Assembly: GCA_022836915.1 (NCBI GenBank)
Contig: CP094668.1
Location: forward strand, 62,001-126,000
Direction: 5' to 3'
Origin: Paenibacillus sp. OVF10
GTDB lineage: Bacteria; Bacillota; Bacilli; Paenibacillales; Paenibacillaceae
Length of the DNA: 64,000 nucleotides
The notes under the pieces are model-generated. The model did no database searches. It was not told the origin of the DNA and worked only from the letters and a program-made list of their open reading frames with translations. Positions 1 through 9,381 of this stretch are shown one piece after another. The first letter of the stretch is position 1; every line of letters begins with the position of its first letter. The position numbers were made by a program, and so were the translations under genes.

Positions 1-1074
1 AGGTTGTCCCTTCCGCATCTCCCCTGGAGATATTCCGAAATGCTTCTTGAAAACCCGATAGAAGTAGGACACATCTTCATAACCCGCCATCTCGGCAACA
101 TGCTTGAACGGAATCTGTTCATCCATCACCCATTCTTTCGCTCTCGTCATACGTAATTGGATAACATAGTCGGTCACGTTCACCTCATACTCTTTCTTGA
201 ATACCTTGCTGAGATATTCCTTGCTGACAAAAAAGATCTGGGCGAGTTGCTCCAGCGTAATCATCTCCATACAGTGCTGCTCAATGTATTGCTTTACCTC
301 ATTCAGGTTCAGCTTGTTCTTGAATTTACGCTGCGCAATCAGCTGCTCCAAAGCCTGGTAGTATGGAGTTGAAATCCATGTGATCGTGGATTCGATGGAA
401 GCCAGCGCTGTTGAAGGAGGTAGCGCCGTTGCTTCGGGCCGCTCGTACAAGCCATTGGAGACGCACAGTTCATCCAACAAAGCCTGTAGTTCATGAGCCA
501 CCCTTCCAAGCTGCCGAGGTCTGTTAATCTCGCATCGTTCCAGCTTCTGCTGCAATTGTTGGAACCACTCACGCAGACTCTGAACGTTCAGGTCATTAAA
601 CCGCAAGCGAGCCTGCTGCTGAAACAGGGAGAACTCACCTGCGAAAGTAGAAGGATACGATTCCCATGATTCAGGCGCTGATTCAACCTTTTCCAACTCT
701 TTTGCACATTTGGCAAGTACACCATTCAGTTCATCCGGATTCACCGGTTTGAGCAGATAATCTGCAGCCCGATGGCGGATTGCATGTTTTGCATAATTGA
801 AGTCGTCATATCCGCTCACCACGATCACCTTGATCTGTGGGTACTGTCCGCTCAGCGTCTGTAGCAGCTCCACACCGTCTGTACCGGGCATGCGCATATC
901 CGTAATGATAATGTGAGGCTGATGCTGCTTGACCAGTTGTATGGCCTGCTCACCATCCTCTGCCTCACCTGCAACGTTCATGCCGAGTTCATTCCAATCT
1001 CCCAGGTTGCGCAAAATATCCCGGTTCCACGGTTCATCGTCCACTAGCAGCACTCTGTACAGTTCTTTGTTCAC
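1..1074 (-). CDS. YesN-type response regulator with AraC DNA-binding domain (3' end cut by window edge)
   Basis: Translation from a GTG gives an N-terminal receiver domain: acidic pair in LLVDDEP, phospho-acceptor Asp in IITDMRMPGTDG, and conserved Lys in DYLLKPV. A helical linker and a C-terminal AraC-type pair of helix-turn-helix motifs follow (ITLEQLAQIFFVSKEYLSKVF; HVAEMAGYEDVSYFYRVFKKHFGISP). The 358 visible codons run off the left edge without a stop, and the visible domains are almost complete. The GTG overlaps the TGA of the upstream kinase gene by the 4-bp GTGA, so the two are translationally coupled. By family analogy it is phosphorylated by that kinase and activates carbohydrate genes, possibly the adjacent GH42 gene or genes beyond the left edge. 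Confidence 0.9.
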   Translation of the reverse strand, partial: MNKELYRVLLVDDEPWNRDILRNLGDWNELGMNVAGEAEDGEQAIQLVKQHQPHIIITDMRMPGTDGVELLQTLSGQYPQIKVIVVSGYDDFNYAKHAIRHRAADYLLKPVNPDELNGVLAKCAKELEKVESAPESWESYPSTFAGEFSLFQQQARLRFNDLNVQSLREWFQQLQQKLERCEINRPRQLGRVAHELQALLDELCVSNGLYERPEATALPPSTALASIESTITWISTPYYQALEQLIAQRKFKNKLNLNEVKQYIEQHCMEMITLEQLAQIFFVSKEYLSKVFKKEYEVNVTDYVIQLRMTRAKEWVMDEQIPFKHVAEMAGYEDVSYFYRVFKKHFGISPGEMRKGQP

Positions 1075-2861
1075 AAGGCTTCGCCTCCTGTATTGCAGGG
1101 GATTCGTACCGTAACGCTCGTCCCCTGTCCGTATTCACTTTCCATGCTCATCCCATATTCAGGTCCAAAATGCATTATAATTCGTGAGGCAGCATTGACC
1201 AGTCCAATACTTGTACCTGAACTCCACACCCGATCTGCCTGCAAGGTAAGCCGCTCCAGTCTGGATTGCATCTCCGTTAGTTTCTCAGCATCCATACCCA
1301 CGCCGTTATCACGAATTCGAATGGTTACATCTGTAGGTTCACAGACGACTTCAATGCCCAGCTTCCATTCGCCCGGTTTCTTCTCCAATCCATGTAAAAA
1401 TGCGTTCTCCACAATGGGTTGCAAAGACAACTTGGGAATATAACATGCCCGAAGTTCCCCGGTAATCTCCAGGGTATATTCAAGCCTGCCGGCAAAACGT
1501 TGCTTCTGAATCAGCATATAATGCTCCAACTGATCGAGTTCAGACTGTAGAGGGACAAGTCCATCCGGCGCGCGCACAATATAACGAAACATCTCGCTTA
1601 AGGCTCGAATGACTTTGTAACTGTCTGCCGGTTTTTGCGAGTAGACCATGCCGCCAATCATCTGCAACGTATTTTGCAGGAAATGCGGATGGATCTGGGA
1701 TTGCAGTGCTTTGAGCTCGGCCGTCTGCTTCTCAAGATTCATTAGGTAGTTGTCGCGAATATGTTCGCGAATACGACTAGCCATGCCGTGCAGATTTTTC
1801 TCCAGCAGACCAATCTCATCTACCCGGCCGCTTCGTACCACTTCCCTGTCCTTGATCAGCTGAATACCCTTCATGGAATTCGCCAGTCTGACAATGGGCT
1901 TTGATGTACGCCAAGCCACCAGCGCAGCTAGTCCCACAGATATGACGGTTGCTAGGCCACCCACAACCAATCCATATTTCATCGTTTCCAAAGCACTTTC
2001 GTTAACGACATGGGCAGGTACAATCTTGATCACACGCAATCCTGACGGCTCGATGGAGTGAAAGAATACATATTCTTTGGCTGTCCGTATGAAGCCCGAA
2101 CTTTCTTTCGTGCTTGCCAATTTCTCCATTGCTTCCGCAGACGGCTGAATCTCTTGGTTTGGTTGATAGACCGGACTACCCGCGCTATCAGCAATGTATA
2201 CCGCATAATCTCCCCGGCTATCCAGCAGCTCCAGGGTCTGGTTGAACTCAGCCCACTTGACCTCCAGACTGATGGCCCCAATCTGTGCCTGATCCTCGAA
2301 GCGGTTCATACTACGGGTCATGTGAAACTTTTGCGGATCGTCCGGATCATTGATAATCGTAAAATCTTTATGTTGTGCAAAAAGCTCATGATACCCCTCC
2401 GGTATTTCCGATACCGCCTTGATGCGAGAATCCATGGAGTTGAAGGTGAACAGGGTGTCCAATTCTTTCAGATACAGTTCAACGCCAAATACATAATTGC
2501 CGGCAGAATAGTATACACTGTTCAGCATATTGAACATGGCCTTCTGTTCGTCGAATCGGCTGGCTGCCGGCGCTTCCTCGTTCAACGCCAGATATTGATG
2601 CAATTCGTCACTGATCTGAATCGAATAGATAATATTGTTCATGCGAGCGAACTGTTCACCCAGATAGATGGAGGCCCAGTTCATATTGGCTCGGTTGGTC
2701 TCCATAATCTCCTCTTCCATGGAAGAGCGGGTATTCTCGGCTGCCATAGCGGTCATGGCAATGACGGGCAGAACGGCCAGCAGCGTCATGGTAAGAATCA
2801 ATTTATTGCGAATGCTGCGTTTGAAAGGATCTGTCAGCTTCCGATAACATTCGGTAAACAC
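1071..2861 (-). CDS. YesM-type sensor histidine kinase
   Basis: The protein has 596 residues. The N-terminal transmembrane segment (about residues 20-42, LILTMTLLAVLPVIAMTA) is followed by an extracytoplasmic dCache-like sensor, a second membrane segment near residue 295 (YGLVVGGLATVISVGLAALV), a HAMP linker, the His_kinase block with phospho-acceptor His in SQIHPHFLQNTLQ, and a C-terminal ATPase with N box (PIVENAFLHG) and G box (DNGVGM). The start is a GTG with AGGAG ten bases upstream. It overlaps the response-regulator gene by 4 bp. It senses an unknown extracellular, probably carbohydrate-related, signal. Confidence 0.92.
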   Translation of the reverse strand: MFTECYRKLTDPFKRSIRNKLILTMTLLAVLPVIAMTAMAAENTRSSMEEEIMETNRANMNWASIYLGEQFARMNNIIYSIQISDELHQYLALNEEAPAASRFDEQKAMFNMLNSVYYSAGNYVFGVELYLKELDTLFTFNSMDSRIKAVSEIPEGYHELFAQHKDFTIINDPDDPQKFHMTRSMNRFEDQAQIGAISLEVKWAEFNQTLELLDSRGDYAVYIADSAGSPVYQPNQEIQPSAEAMEKLASTKESSGFIRTAKEYVFFHSIEPSGLRVIKIVPAHVVNESALETMKYGLVVGGLATVISVGLAALVAWRTSKPIVRLANSMKGIQLIKDREVVRSGRVDEIGLLEKNLHGMASRIREHIRDNYLMNLEKQTAELKALQSQIHPHFLQNTLQMIGGMVYSQKPADSYKVIRALSEMFRYIVRAPDGLVPLQSELDQLEHYMLIQKQRFAGRLEYTLEITGELRACYIPKLSLQPIVENAFLHGLEKKPGEWKLGIEVVCEPTDVTIRIRDNGVGMDAEKLTEMQSRLERLTLQADRVWSSGTSIGLVNAASRIIMHFGPEYGMSMESEYGQGTSVTVRIPCNTGGEAL

Positions 2862-2979
2862 AGCGCATCCACTCCTGAGCTAAAATAGACAAACGCCCCA
2901 GCATGGAAGCCGAGGGCGCTTTGGTCTTTATATTCGTTTGGAAATGTTAAAATATCACGTTATACAATAGATTGAATGG

Positions 2980-3128
2980 TTACACGAGATCACTACGTGG
3001 TCAGAACAACCTTCTGATCGCTGTTATCACCGGATTTTTTGATTCCCTTTTTCTAAGGGAAAAATCCGTTGATAAAGGCGAACGCGTCGCTTCCTCAGGT
3101 TATTTCTGCCCTCTCCGTTAACGTGCAC
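2980..3128 (+). repeat. 149-bp palindromic intergenic repeat, copy R1
   Basis: It lies between the GH42 stop and the kinase start. It begins TTACACGAG and ends ACGTGCAC, with imperfect inverted ends (left GTCAGAACAAC, right GTTATTTCTGCC) and an inner stem around GATTCCCTTTTTCTAAGGGA. The copy at 56529-56677 has the same length and the same internal blocks (GATCGCTGTTATC, GATAAAGGCGAACGC). It could also act as a terminator for the GH42 gene. The rest of 2862-3169 holds a short hairpin (2892-2922) in the kinase leader and no gene. Confidence 0.75.
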
Positions 3129-3169
3129 ATGTTAAATCCAACTTATATACCTATATTTATTATTTCCTA

Positions 3170-5173
3170 TTATTGTTCAATGATCCGTATGCCCCATGGC
3201 TCCAGTTCGATCTTCTCTCCTTCAGCAATCGGAGTTCCTGCCAGAAGTTCAGTCCCTTCTCCATAAGCATTCACAAAGGATGTTGCCTCATCCGCATAAT
3301 TGAAATAGTAGCGAATTGTGTTTCCTTGATCGTTCACACCGGTCTTCACAATGATAGGAAAAGCCAGCTCCTGCTCAGCTCCCCATACGCCCGCTTCCTT
3401 CATGACACGTTCCAACACCTTACGGATCACCGCAGAACTGGTATAACATCCGACATAGGTTGCTTTGCCTTTTCCATAGGTGTTCTGGGTAATTGCCGCA
3501 TATTCGCCCCAATATGGATGATCATACCAAGCAAGTACTTCAGCCGTTGTTGGTGTAATCAGTTCCATCCAGGTGTGAATCTGGTTCTGCTCCTGACCAA
3601 CCTCGAATGGATCATCGCGCAGCGAGACATGTTTGGGCTCTACAAAAAGGTTATAGCTGATCCCGCATGCCTCACTGATCAGGCCGGGCTGGCGGGTAGA
3701 GCGTACCTTGATATGCTCATTTGCAAATCCGCTTTTGAACGAGTAGACGATATGTCCGCCATCCTGTACGAATTGATTTAATTTTTCCAACAATGCATCC
3801 GAAGCTGCATACAGAGCAGGTACAACGAGCACATCATACCCCGCATAACTCTCAACCGATGGATCGATCAGGTCACAGCCAATGTTCATCTTGTACAATT
3901 CATCGTACATCCAGCGCACCACGTCATTGTAGTTCTTGTCACTGGTGAAGTTAAATCCAAACCATTTAATCGATGTGAGCGCCTCATTGCTGAACAGCAC
4001 AGCTACCCGATTCTTTTTCTTCAGATTAACGAGCTTTGGACTGAGTCGGGCAAAATCCCTGCCAATGGTCTTTGCTTCGTTGTACACCGGATTCGGTTCG
4101 AAATCATGACTGAGCAAACCTTTCCAATACGTCTCAAACGAATTGTGCAACGAATGCCAGTGCCAGTAAGCGACCATGTTCGCTCCCGATGCCAGATGAC
4201 TGAATGCCTGCAAACGCAGTTGTCCCGGATACGGAACCCAATGCCAGAACGCCTGCGCTTCAGTCTCCAGTACCAGATAGTTCGATTGTTTGGTGGAACG
4301 CGCCACATCCCCGCCGAATGAAATTTCAATGCCGGTCAGATCATCTTGGGAAGGATGGTAGATGTCCACACTGGTGATGTCAAAAGGTTTCGATGCGGCA
4401 AAATGGTCCACATCCCCTTGAATGCCGTAGGAATACCCACGCCAATCGAAGTCAAAGTTCTGGGTAACAAACTGTCCTTCCTGTTTGTATTCATTCACGA
4501 TCCCCACTTGCCAAGCCAAAAAGTTGGTTACCAGCTGTCGCTGGAACTTGGCAAATTCAGCGCCCAGACTGCCGTTGATCGTTCCTACAACAGAGGGGAA
4601 GTCCTCCCAGCTATTGATCCGATTGCTCCAATAATCGAGGCCAAATTCCTTGTTAAGCTCATCCAGGGAGCTGAACTTGTTACGCATATATTTTACGAAT
4701 TGCAGTTGGACATTATCTCCGGCCGTATTGTAATGCTTCGTCTCGTTATCTGTCTGATATCCAATTACCGCTGGATGTGTGCTCACCCGAGAGATCAGCT
4801 TGCGTATGATCCGCTCGGCATAGAATAGATAGGTTGGATGAGTAATGTCCATAATCTGTCTTGCACCATATTTGCCAGGTCCCTGTGAGGTGGTAGCCAG
4901 CACGTCCGGATGTTCCTTAACCATCCATGTTGGAACAGCATACGTTGGTGTTCCTACAATAACCTGAATCCCCGCCTCATGCATGGCATCCAGCACACGG
5001 TCTACGGAAGAGAAGTCAAATACGCCATTCTGCGGTTCATGGGTACTCCAGGTTGATTCTGCAATGCGGACCACATTGATACCTGCATCCTTCATCATCT
5101 GAATGTCCTTGTCCAATCTTTCGTAAGGCATATATTCATCATAGTAAGCTACACCATATAATAATTTGTCCAT
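3170..5173 (-). CDS. GH42 beta-galactosidase
   Basis: The 667-residue protein has the GH42 layout: an N-terminal TIM barrel, a trimerisation domain (about 395-600) and a short beta C-terminal domain. The motif TDNE (Glu144) fits the general acid/base, and VLETE (Glu303) fits the nucleophile. There is no signal peptide, so the enzyme is cytoplasmic and probably cleaves imported galacto-oligosaccharides. The ATG is preceded by AAAAGGAGA at good spacing. It is divergent from the AraC gene at 5422 with a 248-bp shared control region, so that regulator is the likely controller. Exact substrate (lactose, galactan or arabinogalactan fragments) cannot be read from sequence. Confidence 0.93.
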   Translation of the reverse strand: MDKLLYGVAYYDEYMPYERLDKDIQMMKDAGINVVRIAESTWSTHEPQNGVFDFSSVDRVLDAMHEAGIQVIVGTPTYAVPTWMVKEHPDVLATTSQGPGKYGARQIMDITHPTYLFYAERIIRKLISRVSTHPAVIGYQTDNETKHYNTAGDNVQLQFVKYMRNKFSSLDELNKEFGLDYWSNRINSWEDFPSVVGTINGSLGAEFAKFQRQLVTNFLAWQVGIVNEYKQEGQFVTQNFDFDWRGYSYGIQGDVDHFAASKPFDITSVDIYHPSQDDLTGIEISFGGDVARSTKQSNYLVLETEAQAFWHWVPYPGQLRLQAFSHLASGANMVAYWHWHSLHNSFETYWKGLLSHDFEPNPVYNEAKTIGRDFARLSPKLVNLKKKNRVAVLFSNEALTSIKWFGFNFTSDKNYNDVVRWMYDELYKMNIGCDLIDPSVESYAGYDVLVVPALYAASDALLEKLNQFVQDGGHIVYSFKSGFANEHIKVRSTRQPGLISEACGISYNLFVEPKHVSLRDDPFEVGQEQNQIHTWMELITPTTAEVLAWYDHPYWGEYAAITQNTYGKGKATYVGCYTSSAVIRKVLERVMKEAGVWGAEQELAFPIIVKTGVNDQGNTIRYYFNYADEATSFVNAYGEGTELLAGTPIAEGEKIELEPWGIRIIEQ

Positions 5174-5421
5174 GATTTAATCTCCTTTTTAGGTGGAAAA
5201 TATAATGATCTTGACGTGTGCAAGAGTTGACATATTCCAATCCATAATGGTAGCGTTTACATTATTATCGATTGAAGAACTTGGATTGTTCAGCAACCAC
5301 TTCAAACGCTGATACGTGCCATGGATTATCCATGCTTGCGTTAAACTGATTATAATGAAGTATACTACGGGTGCCGATTGTATAAGGCAAGTTGTTTTTA
5401 CCCTTTTCCGAGGTGAATATG

Positions 5422-6393
5422 ATGGATATGCGATCACAGCTCCGAGAAATGCCTCACCATACGCTGGCCCACTGGCTGCCTATTATCGACTGTAACATCA
5501 AATTCTATGGTGCGCACAGCCAACAAGTACCCTATGGATGGGCGATGCCGGAGGAATCACATCCGGGCTTTGAGATTATGTTGATCATCGAAGGTACGCA
5601 GGAGAGTGTGATTCATGGTTTTACCTATACCGTGGAGGAAGGTTCCATTCTTCTCATTCCTCCAGGGTTCAAACATACGAATCAATGTGTATCCACGGGA
5701 GGCATGACTTATTTTAGCGCTCACTTTAATGTGGATGATCCAGTCTTCACCCTGAAGCTGATGTCACAGCATAGCCAAATCTACGCAGCAGGTACGGCAG
5801 ATAATAGGAAGTTGCGCGTTGTGCTGGAGAGTTGGATGGGCATGATTAACGTATCTGAAGCCTACACGTCTACTGACAAAATGATCATGCAGGCCCGCAT
5901 GTTTGAACTGTTCGCCCTGTTGTCCCAAGCCGCTGACAATGAACCGGAGACCACCACTTCCGTTGCTGCTTCACATGCACCAGCTCCAACAGCCATGCAT
6001 TATGCGGGAGCTATAGCGGAGGCAATCAAGCAGGCATTCCATGCCCAGCTTCGAACCAAGGAAAGCAGTGTATCCACGGTCAAAGTAGAGCAGATTATAT
6101 CCTCGTTTGGCATCAGCCCGGGATATGGTCTACAGGTCTTTCGCAAGGTGTACGGGCGGTCGCCCAGGGCTTACCTGTCCAGCTTGAAGTTGCAGGAGGC
6201 CAAAGTACTGATCGAACAGCCAGAGCTGTCGCTTGGGGAAATTGCGTGGAAGCTCGGTTACACCCATCTGTCCCATTTCAGCAGACAATTCAAACGTTGG
6301 ACAGGCCAAAGCCCGCTTCAATATCGTAATCATCATGCAGATGCATCAGGTGATCCTGTATCCTACAGATCTGAATCGAGTCCAGAATCTTGA
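5422..6393 (+). CDS. AraC-family regulator with cupin sensor domain
   Basis: The protein has 323 residues. The N-terminal half is a cupin-like ligand domain (HPGFEIMLIIEGTQ; ILLIPPGFKH), and the C-terminal about 100 residues are the AraC double helix-turn-helix (LSLGEIAWKLGYTHLSHFSRQFKRWTGQSP). AGGTGA at 5411-5416 sits upstream of three in-frame ATGs (5419, 5422, 5428); 5422 gives usable spacing, but 5428 is possible. It is divergent from the GH42 gene, which suggests control of that gene by a sugar ligand. Its last 31 bp overlap the end of the convergent mobA gene. Confidence 0.88.
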   Translation: MDMRSQLREMPHHTLAHWLPIIDCNIKFYGAHSQQVPYGWAMPEESHPGFEIMLIIEGTQESVIHGFTYTVEEGSILLIPPGFKHTNQCVSTGGMTYFSAHFNVDDPVFTLKLMSQHSQIYAAGTADNRKLRVVLESWMGMINVSEAYTSTDKMIMQARMFELFALLSQAADNEPETTTSVAASHAPAPTAMHYAGAIAEAIKQAFHAQLRTKESSVSTVKVEQIISSFGISPGYGLQVFRKVYGRSPRAYLSSLKLQEAKVLIEQPELSLGEIAWKLGYTHLSHFSRQFKRWTGQSPLQYRNHHADASGDPVSYRSESSPES

Positions 6394-6990
6394 TTACGGA
6401 TACGCTCGTACTCTTCCGGCGTGTTCATATTACTCATTTGCATTGCTAGTTTATGAACGCCAGCTCTCTCAAGCTCTTCCGCTTCGACATAACAGCAACC
6501 GATCTCTTCAAGCCATCGCATAACTCGAAGATGATCCTGTATCAGACGCTGCTCGAGATCAGGGATCACTCGTTTGTGGTAAGCCCCTGAAAGAGGGTGG
6601 ACATGTCCATCCACGCGTGGAACGATAGCAGAATAAGAGTTATGCGATTCGACCAGTTTTTTTATTCCATCAAAAAGACGTTTGCAGGAGCGGCATATCG
6701 CAGGCGCATACCAGATTCCAGTCTGTATCGGAAGCTTCCAGTGCCGCGTGAAGACCGGCGAGTGGCCCCTTCCCCGGATAGAGATCCTGAACGCAGTCGT
6801 AGCCCATTGCACCATAGGTTGTCACATTGGGTCCGGCAGCCACGATGATACGGGATACGGCGGGTCTCATGGCCTTCGTGACATGTTGCAGTACGAGGGA
6901 ACCGTTCAGTTCCAGCATGGCCTTGTTGGTCCCCATGCGGCTGGATAAACCTCCTGCCAATATGATGCCTGTCCATTCCCTCGTGTTCAT
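6363..6990 (-). CDS. mobA: MobA, molybdenum cofactor guanylyltransferase (frameshifted)
   Basis: It transfers GMP from GTP to molybdopterin to make the guanine-dinucleotide form of the cofactor. The N-terminal nucleotide-binding loop LAGGLSSRMGTNKAML and the metal-site motif ACDMPLL are clear, and the C-terminal part contains GHVHPLSGAYHKRVIP and ends with the typical NMNTPEEYERIR. The frame breaks just after CDMPLL. Removing one base in the TTT run at 6681-6683 restores a 208-residue protein of normal MobA length. The ATG at 6990 follows GAAGGAGG. The likely client is the YoaE-like molybdoenzyme at 36388. No other Mo-cofactor genes are in view. Confidence 0.85.
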
Positions 6991-7116
6991 GTTGTTATCC
7001 TCCTTCAGATCACGATATGTGTTTGACTGCATCAATTTCAAAACGTTCGCTATGCATTGAATCCCCTTTCAACAAATGATACATTGAACAATATGCATTT
7101 GAAAGGAATGGCTTAA

Positions 7117-8346
7117 TTGGACAGACCTGCACCTTCAAGAGGCAATCCCTCATTGGTTTCTCTGAAACTATATAACTTTTTCATATATGGAGCCATCTCG
7201 ATCTTCGCCGGATTCCTGCAGCTTTACCTGCAAGAGATCGGCATGACCAAGCTGGAGATTGGCAGTCTCATGGCGATTGGACCCTTTGTATCCTTGTTTG
7301 CCAACCCATTCTGGGGTTTCTGGAGCGATAAATCTCGCAACATTCGCATCATTCTGATGATTATGATGGGAGGTACATTTGTGCTCGCCCAGGGTGTATT
7401 CTATGCGCCCACTTATACATGGATCTATGTAGCCATGATTTTCTTTTATTTTTTTCAAAGTCCATTATTCGCCCAAACGAACAGCCTGATTCTCGGATAT
7501 ATCGATGGTACAACCCAAAAATTTGGGTCATTCCGGCTCTGGGGTTCACTCGGTTGGGCACTGACTGCCGTCGCAGCCGGACCGCTCATTGACCGTTTTG
7601 GCATCGGCAGTGTATCCATTATATTTGCGTGTATGATTGCCACCGCCTTTGTATTATCCGTATTTCTACCCAGACAGCCGATTGCTTCGGATACACCCGT
7701 GGTTACTTTTCGGCGGTTTGGCAAAGTCATGTTCAATCCGTATTTTATGGCATTTATCGGCCTGGGTGTACTCGTATCGGTGCCTAATGCGATGAACAGT
7801 ACTTTTATGTCACTATATATTGTAGAAATGGGTGGCGACAAACAGATGGTCGGCTGGGCCATCTTCACCTCATCCATTCTCGAAGTCGGCGTATTCCTGC
7901 TGCTCGACCGCCTACTCAAACGCAAGATGAGCATGCTCTTGGCATCTCTCATTTTGATCAGTTTGCTGTTTGCACTGCGCTGGCAGCTCATGGCACTGGC
8001 TAACAACCCGCTGGAGATTGTATTCATTCAGTTGATGCACTCCATTACGTTTGGTGGGTACTTCTATGTGGGTACGCAACTGACCATGCTGTTTATTCCA
8101 AGACCTTACCGTTCCTCCGGTCAAGCGGTGTATACGATGGCCTGGGGCGGTCTCTCCGGCGTGATTGCCGGTCTGTTCGGCGGCTGGTTGTTCCAGAGCT
8201 TCGGTGCGGAAATCATGTATAGCATCGGCGTATTCTTCTCGCTCATCGGCGCGGTCGGATTTGGCATCATGTGGTTATCGAATCGACGTAACGGCTATCA
8301 GCCGGTTGTATTGACGGAGATGGGTAATATGGATGAGGACAGATAA
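7117..8346 (+). CDS. MFS transporter (LacY/YwbF-like)
   Basis: The 409-residue protein has about 12 hydrophobic segments and the MFS loop 2-3 signature (GFWSDKSRN). The set of motifs (FRLWGSLGWALTAV; MHSITFGGYFYVGTQL) fits the MFS_1_like group, which includes LacY-type sugar and nucleoside proton symporters. The start is TTG with AAAGGA about ten bases upstream; no better ATG exists in frame. It is a single gene divergent from mobA. The substrate is unknown. Confidence 0.85.
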   Translation: MDRPAPSRGNPSLVSLKLYNFFIYGAISIFAGFLQLYLQEIGMTKLEIGSLMAIGPFVSLFANPFWGFWSDKSRNIRIILMIMMGGTFVLAQGVFYAPTYTWIYVAMIFFYFFQSPLFAQTNSLILGYIDGTTQKFGSFRLWGSLGWALTAVAAGPLIDRFGIGSVSIIFACMIATAFVLSVFLPRQPIASDTPVVTFRRFGKVMFNPYFMAFIGLGVLVSVPNAMNSTFMSLYIVEMGGDKQMVGWAIFTSSILEVGVFLLLDRLLKRKMSMLLASLILISLLFALRWQLMALANNPLEIVFIQLMHSITFGGYFYVGTQLTMLFIPRPYRSSGQAVYTMAWGGLSGVIAGLFGGWLFQSFGAEIMYSIGVFFSLIGAVGFGIMWLSNRRNGYQPVVLTEMGNMDEDR

Positions 8347-8379
8347 TCTTTTGTTTGAAAAAGTTGAAAGAGATTTCCA

Positions 8380-8493
8380 CTGGAGCACTACGAGGACAGA
8401 ACAATCTTTCAATCGCTGTTATCCCCGGATTTTCTTGATTCCCTTTTCAAAGGGTGAAATCCGGGGATATAGCGGAGCTGTAGTTCGTTCTAT
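8380..8493 (+). repeat. Palindromic intergenic repeat, copy R2 (shortened)
   Basis: It sits just downstream of the MFS gene. It shares CACTACGAGGACAGAACAA, AATCGCTGTTATCCCCGGAT and the mirrored ATCCGGGGATA with copies R1 and R3, forming a long stem (ATCCCCGGATTTT paired with AAATCCGGGGAT). It lacks the right outer arm. It may terminate the MFS transcript. The rest of 8347-8601 shows no gene. Confidence 0.7.
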
Positions 8494-8601
8494 CACAATA
8501 TGAATACTATGCTAGTTTCTCTATAGATTTTAAAGTTGAACAAAAGAAAATACACGATTTTAACTAATCATTAAACTGAACAAACACATGCATATACTTA
8601 T

Positions 8602-9119
8602 CTAATCCTGGAAGTCCGGTCGTTTCATTGATTTCCAAAAATTGAGTTTTTCTTCCCAATCCAATCTTTCCTGATCGGAATCGTCAGCAGCATATTCAAA
8701 AATATATACTAAGACAAAAGCATCAATACTCGAGACCCCGTTTTTCAACTGTACCCACTCTTGAGGGAGCACAACTTGATTTTTACCCGCTGTGATTTCT
8801 TTGCCAGAGAAATTAAGAATCAGTTCTTGTCCTTCATTTTTAATCGTGGTGATTTTTTCTTTCCATCCCATTCAAACGTTGCTCCGGATCGTTTAAGAAC
8901 ATCTTTGACTGGGATATAAATGGAATTATAAGTTGTTTTTGTTGACTTTCCTTCCTTAATGACGCTTAGTTCAACTTTTTTTAGTGATGAATTATACACA
9001 TTTGCCGCACGTTCCTTAAAAGGGAGATCCATTAGGGATTGGTCCAAAGCAGCAGATGCAACGGATCCTACACAGACAACTAAAGTTAACATCAACAATA
9101 AAGAAACAAATCGCTTCAT
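8602..9119 (-). CDS. Secreted protein with copper-amine-oxidase-N-like stalk domain (frameshifted)
   Basis: A typical signal peptide (MKRFVSLLLMLTLVVCVGSVASA) is followed by a region like the stalk domain often found in Paenibacillus exported proteins (YNSIYIPVKDVLKRSGATFEWDG). The frame breaks at an A6 run (8853-8858 on the plus strand). Adding one A joins GKK to ITTIKNEGQELILNFSGK and gives 172 residues. The ATG follows AAGGAGG. The C-terminal part (about residues 125-172) is acidic and not recognised. The function is unknown; it is probably a small wall or secreted protein. Confidence 0.7.
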
Positions 9120-9283
9120 CTTGATTCCTCCTTGGAATTATTGTTCACATTAACTTAAACGTCGAAAGTTGGAAAAATGTTCATTTTAGTATCCCGTTGT
9201 ATTAATAATTATTTTCTTGTGTATCCACACAGAACCAGGACTTGTACCAGTACAACCTTCTTTAGCAATTGCAGGCGCACAAG

Positions 9284-9326
9284 AAAAAGGCGTCTCCATT
9301 GGCTTATTGCCCTGGAGACGCCTTTT
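9284..9326 (-). terminator. Intrinsic terminator of glnS (bidirectional form)
   Basis: The stem is AAAAAGGCGTCTCC pairing with GGAGACGCCTTTT around a 16-base loop. It is flanked by A and T runs, so it can work in both directions. It lies 56 bp past the glnS stop. Confidence 0.88.
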
Positions 9327-9381
9327 ACGTTCATAGATTTAAGTTTACTGCTAACCTATCGTCCTACCTATACGCTTCACA

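Noticed and set aside
6363..7041. Programmed frameshifting in mobA and the other split genes
   Set aside because: More than twenty unrelated genes show the same one-base homopolymer pattern and no slippery-site plus pseudoknot arrangement was seen; sequence error is simpler.
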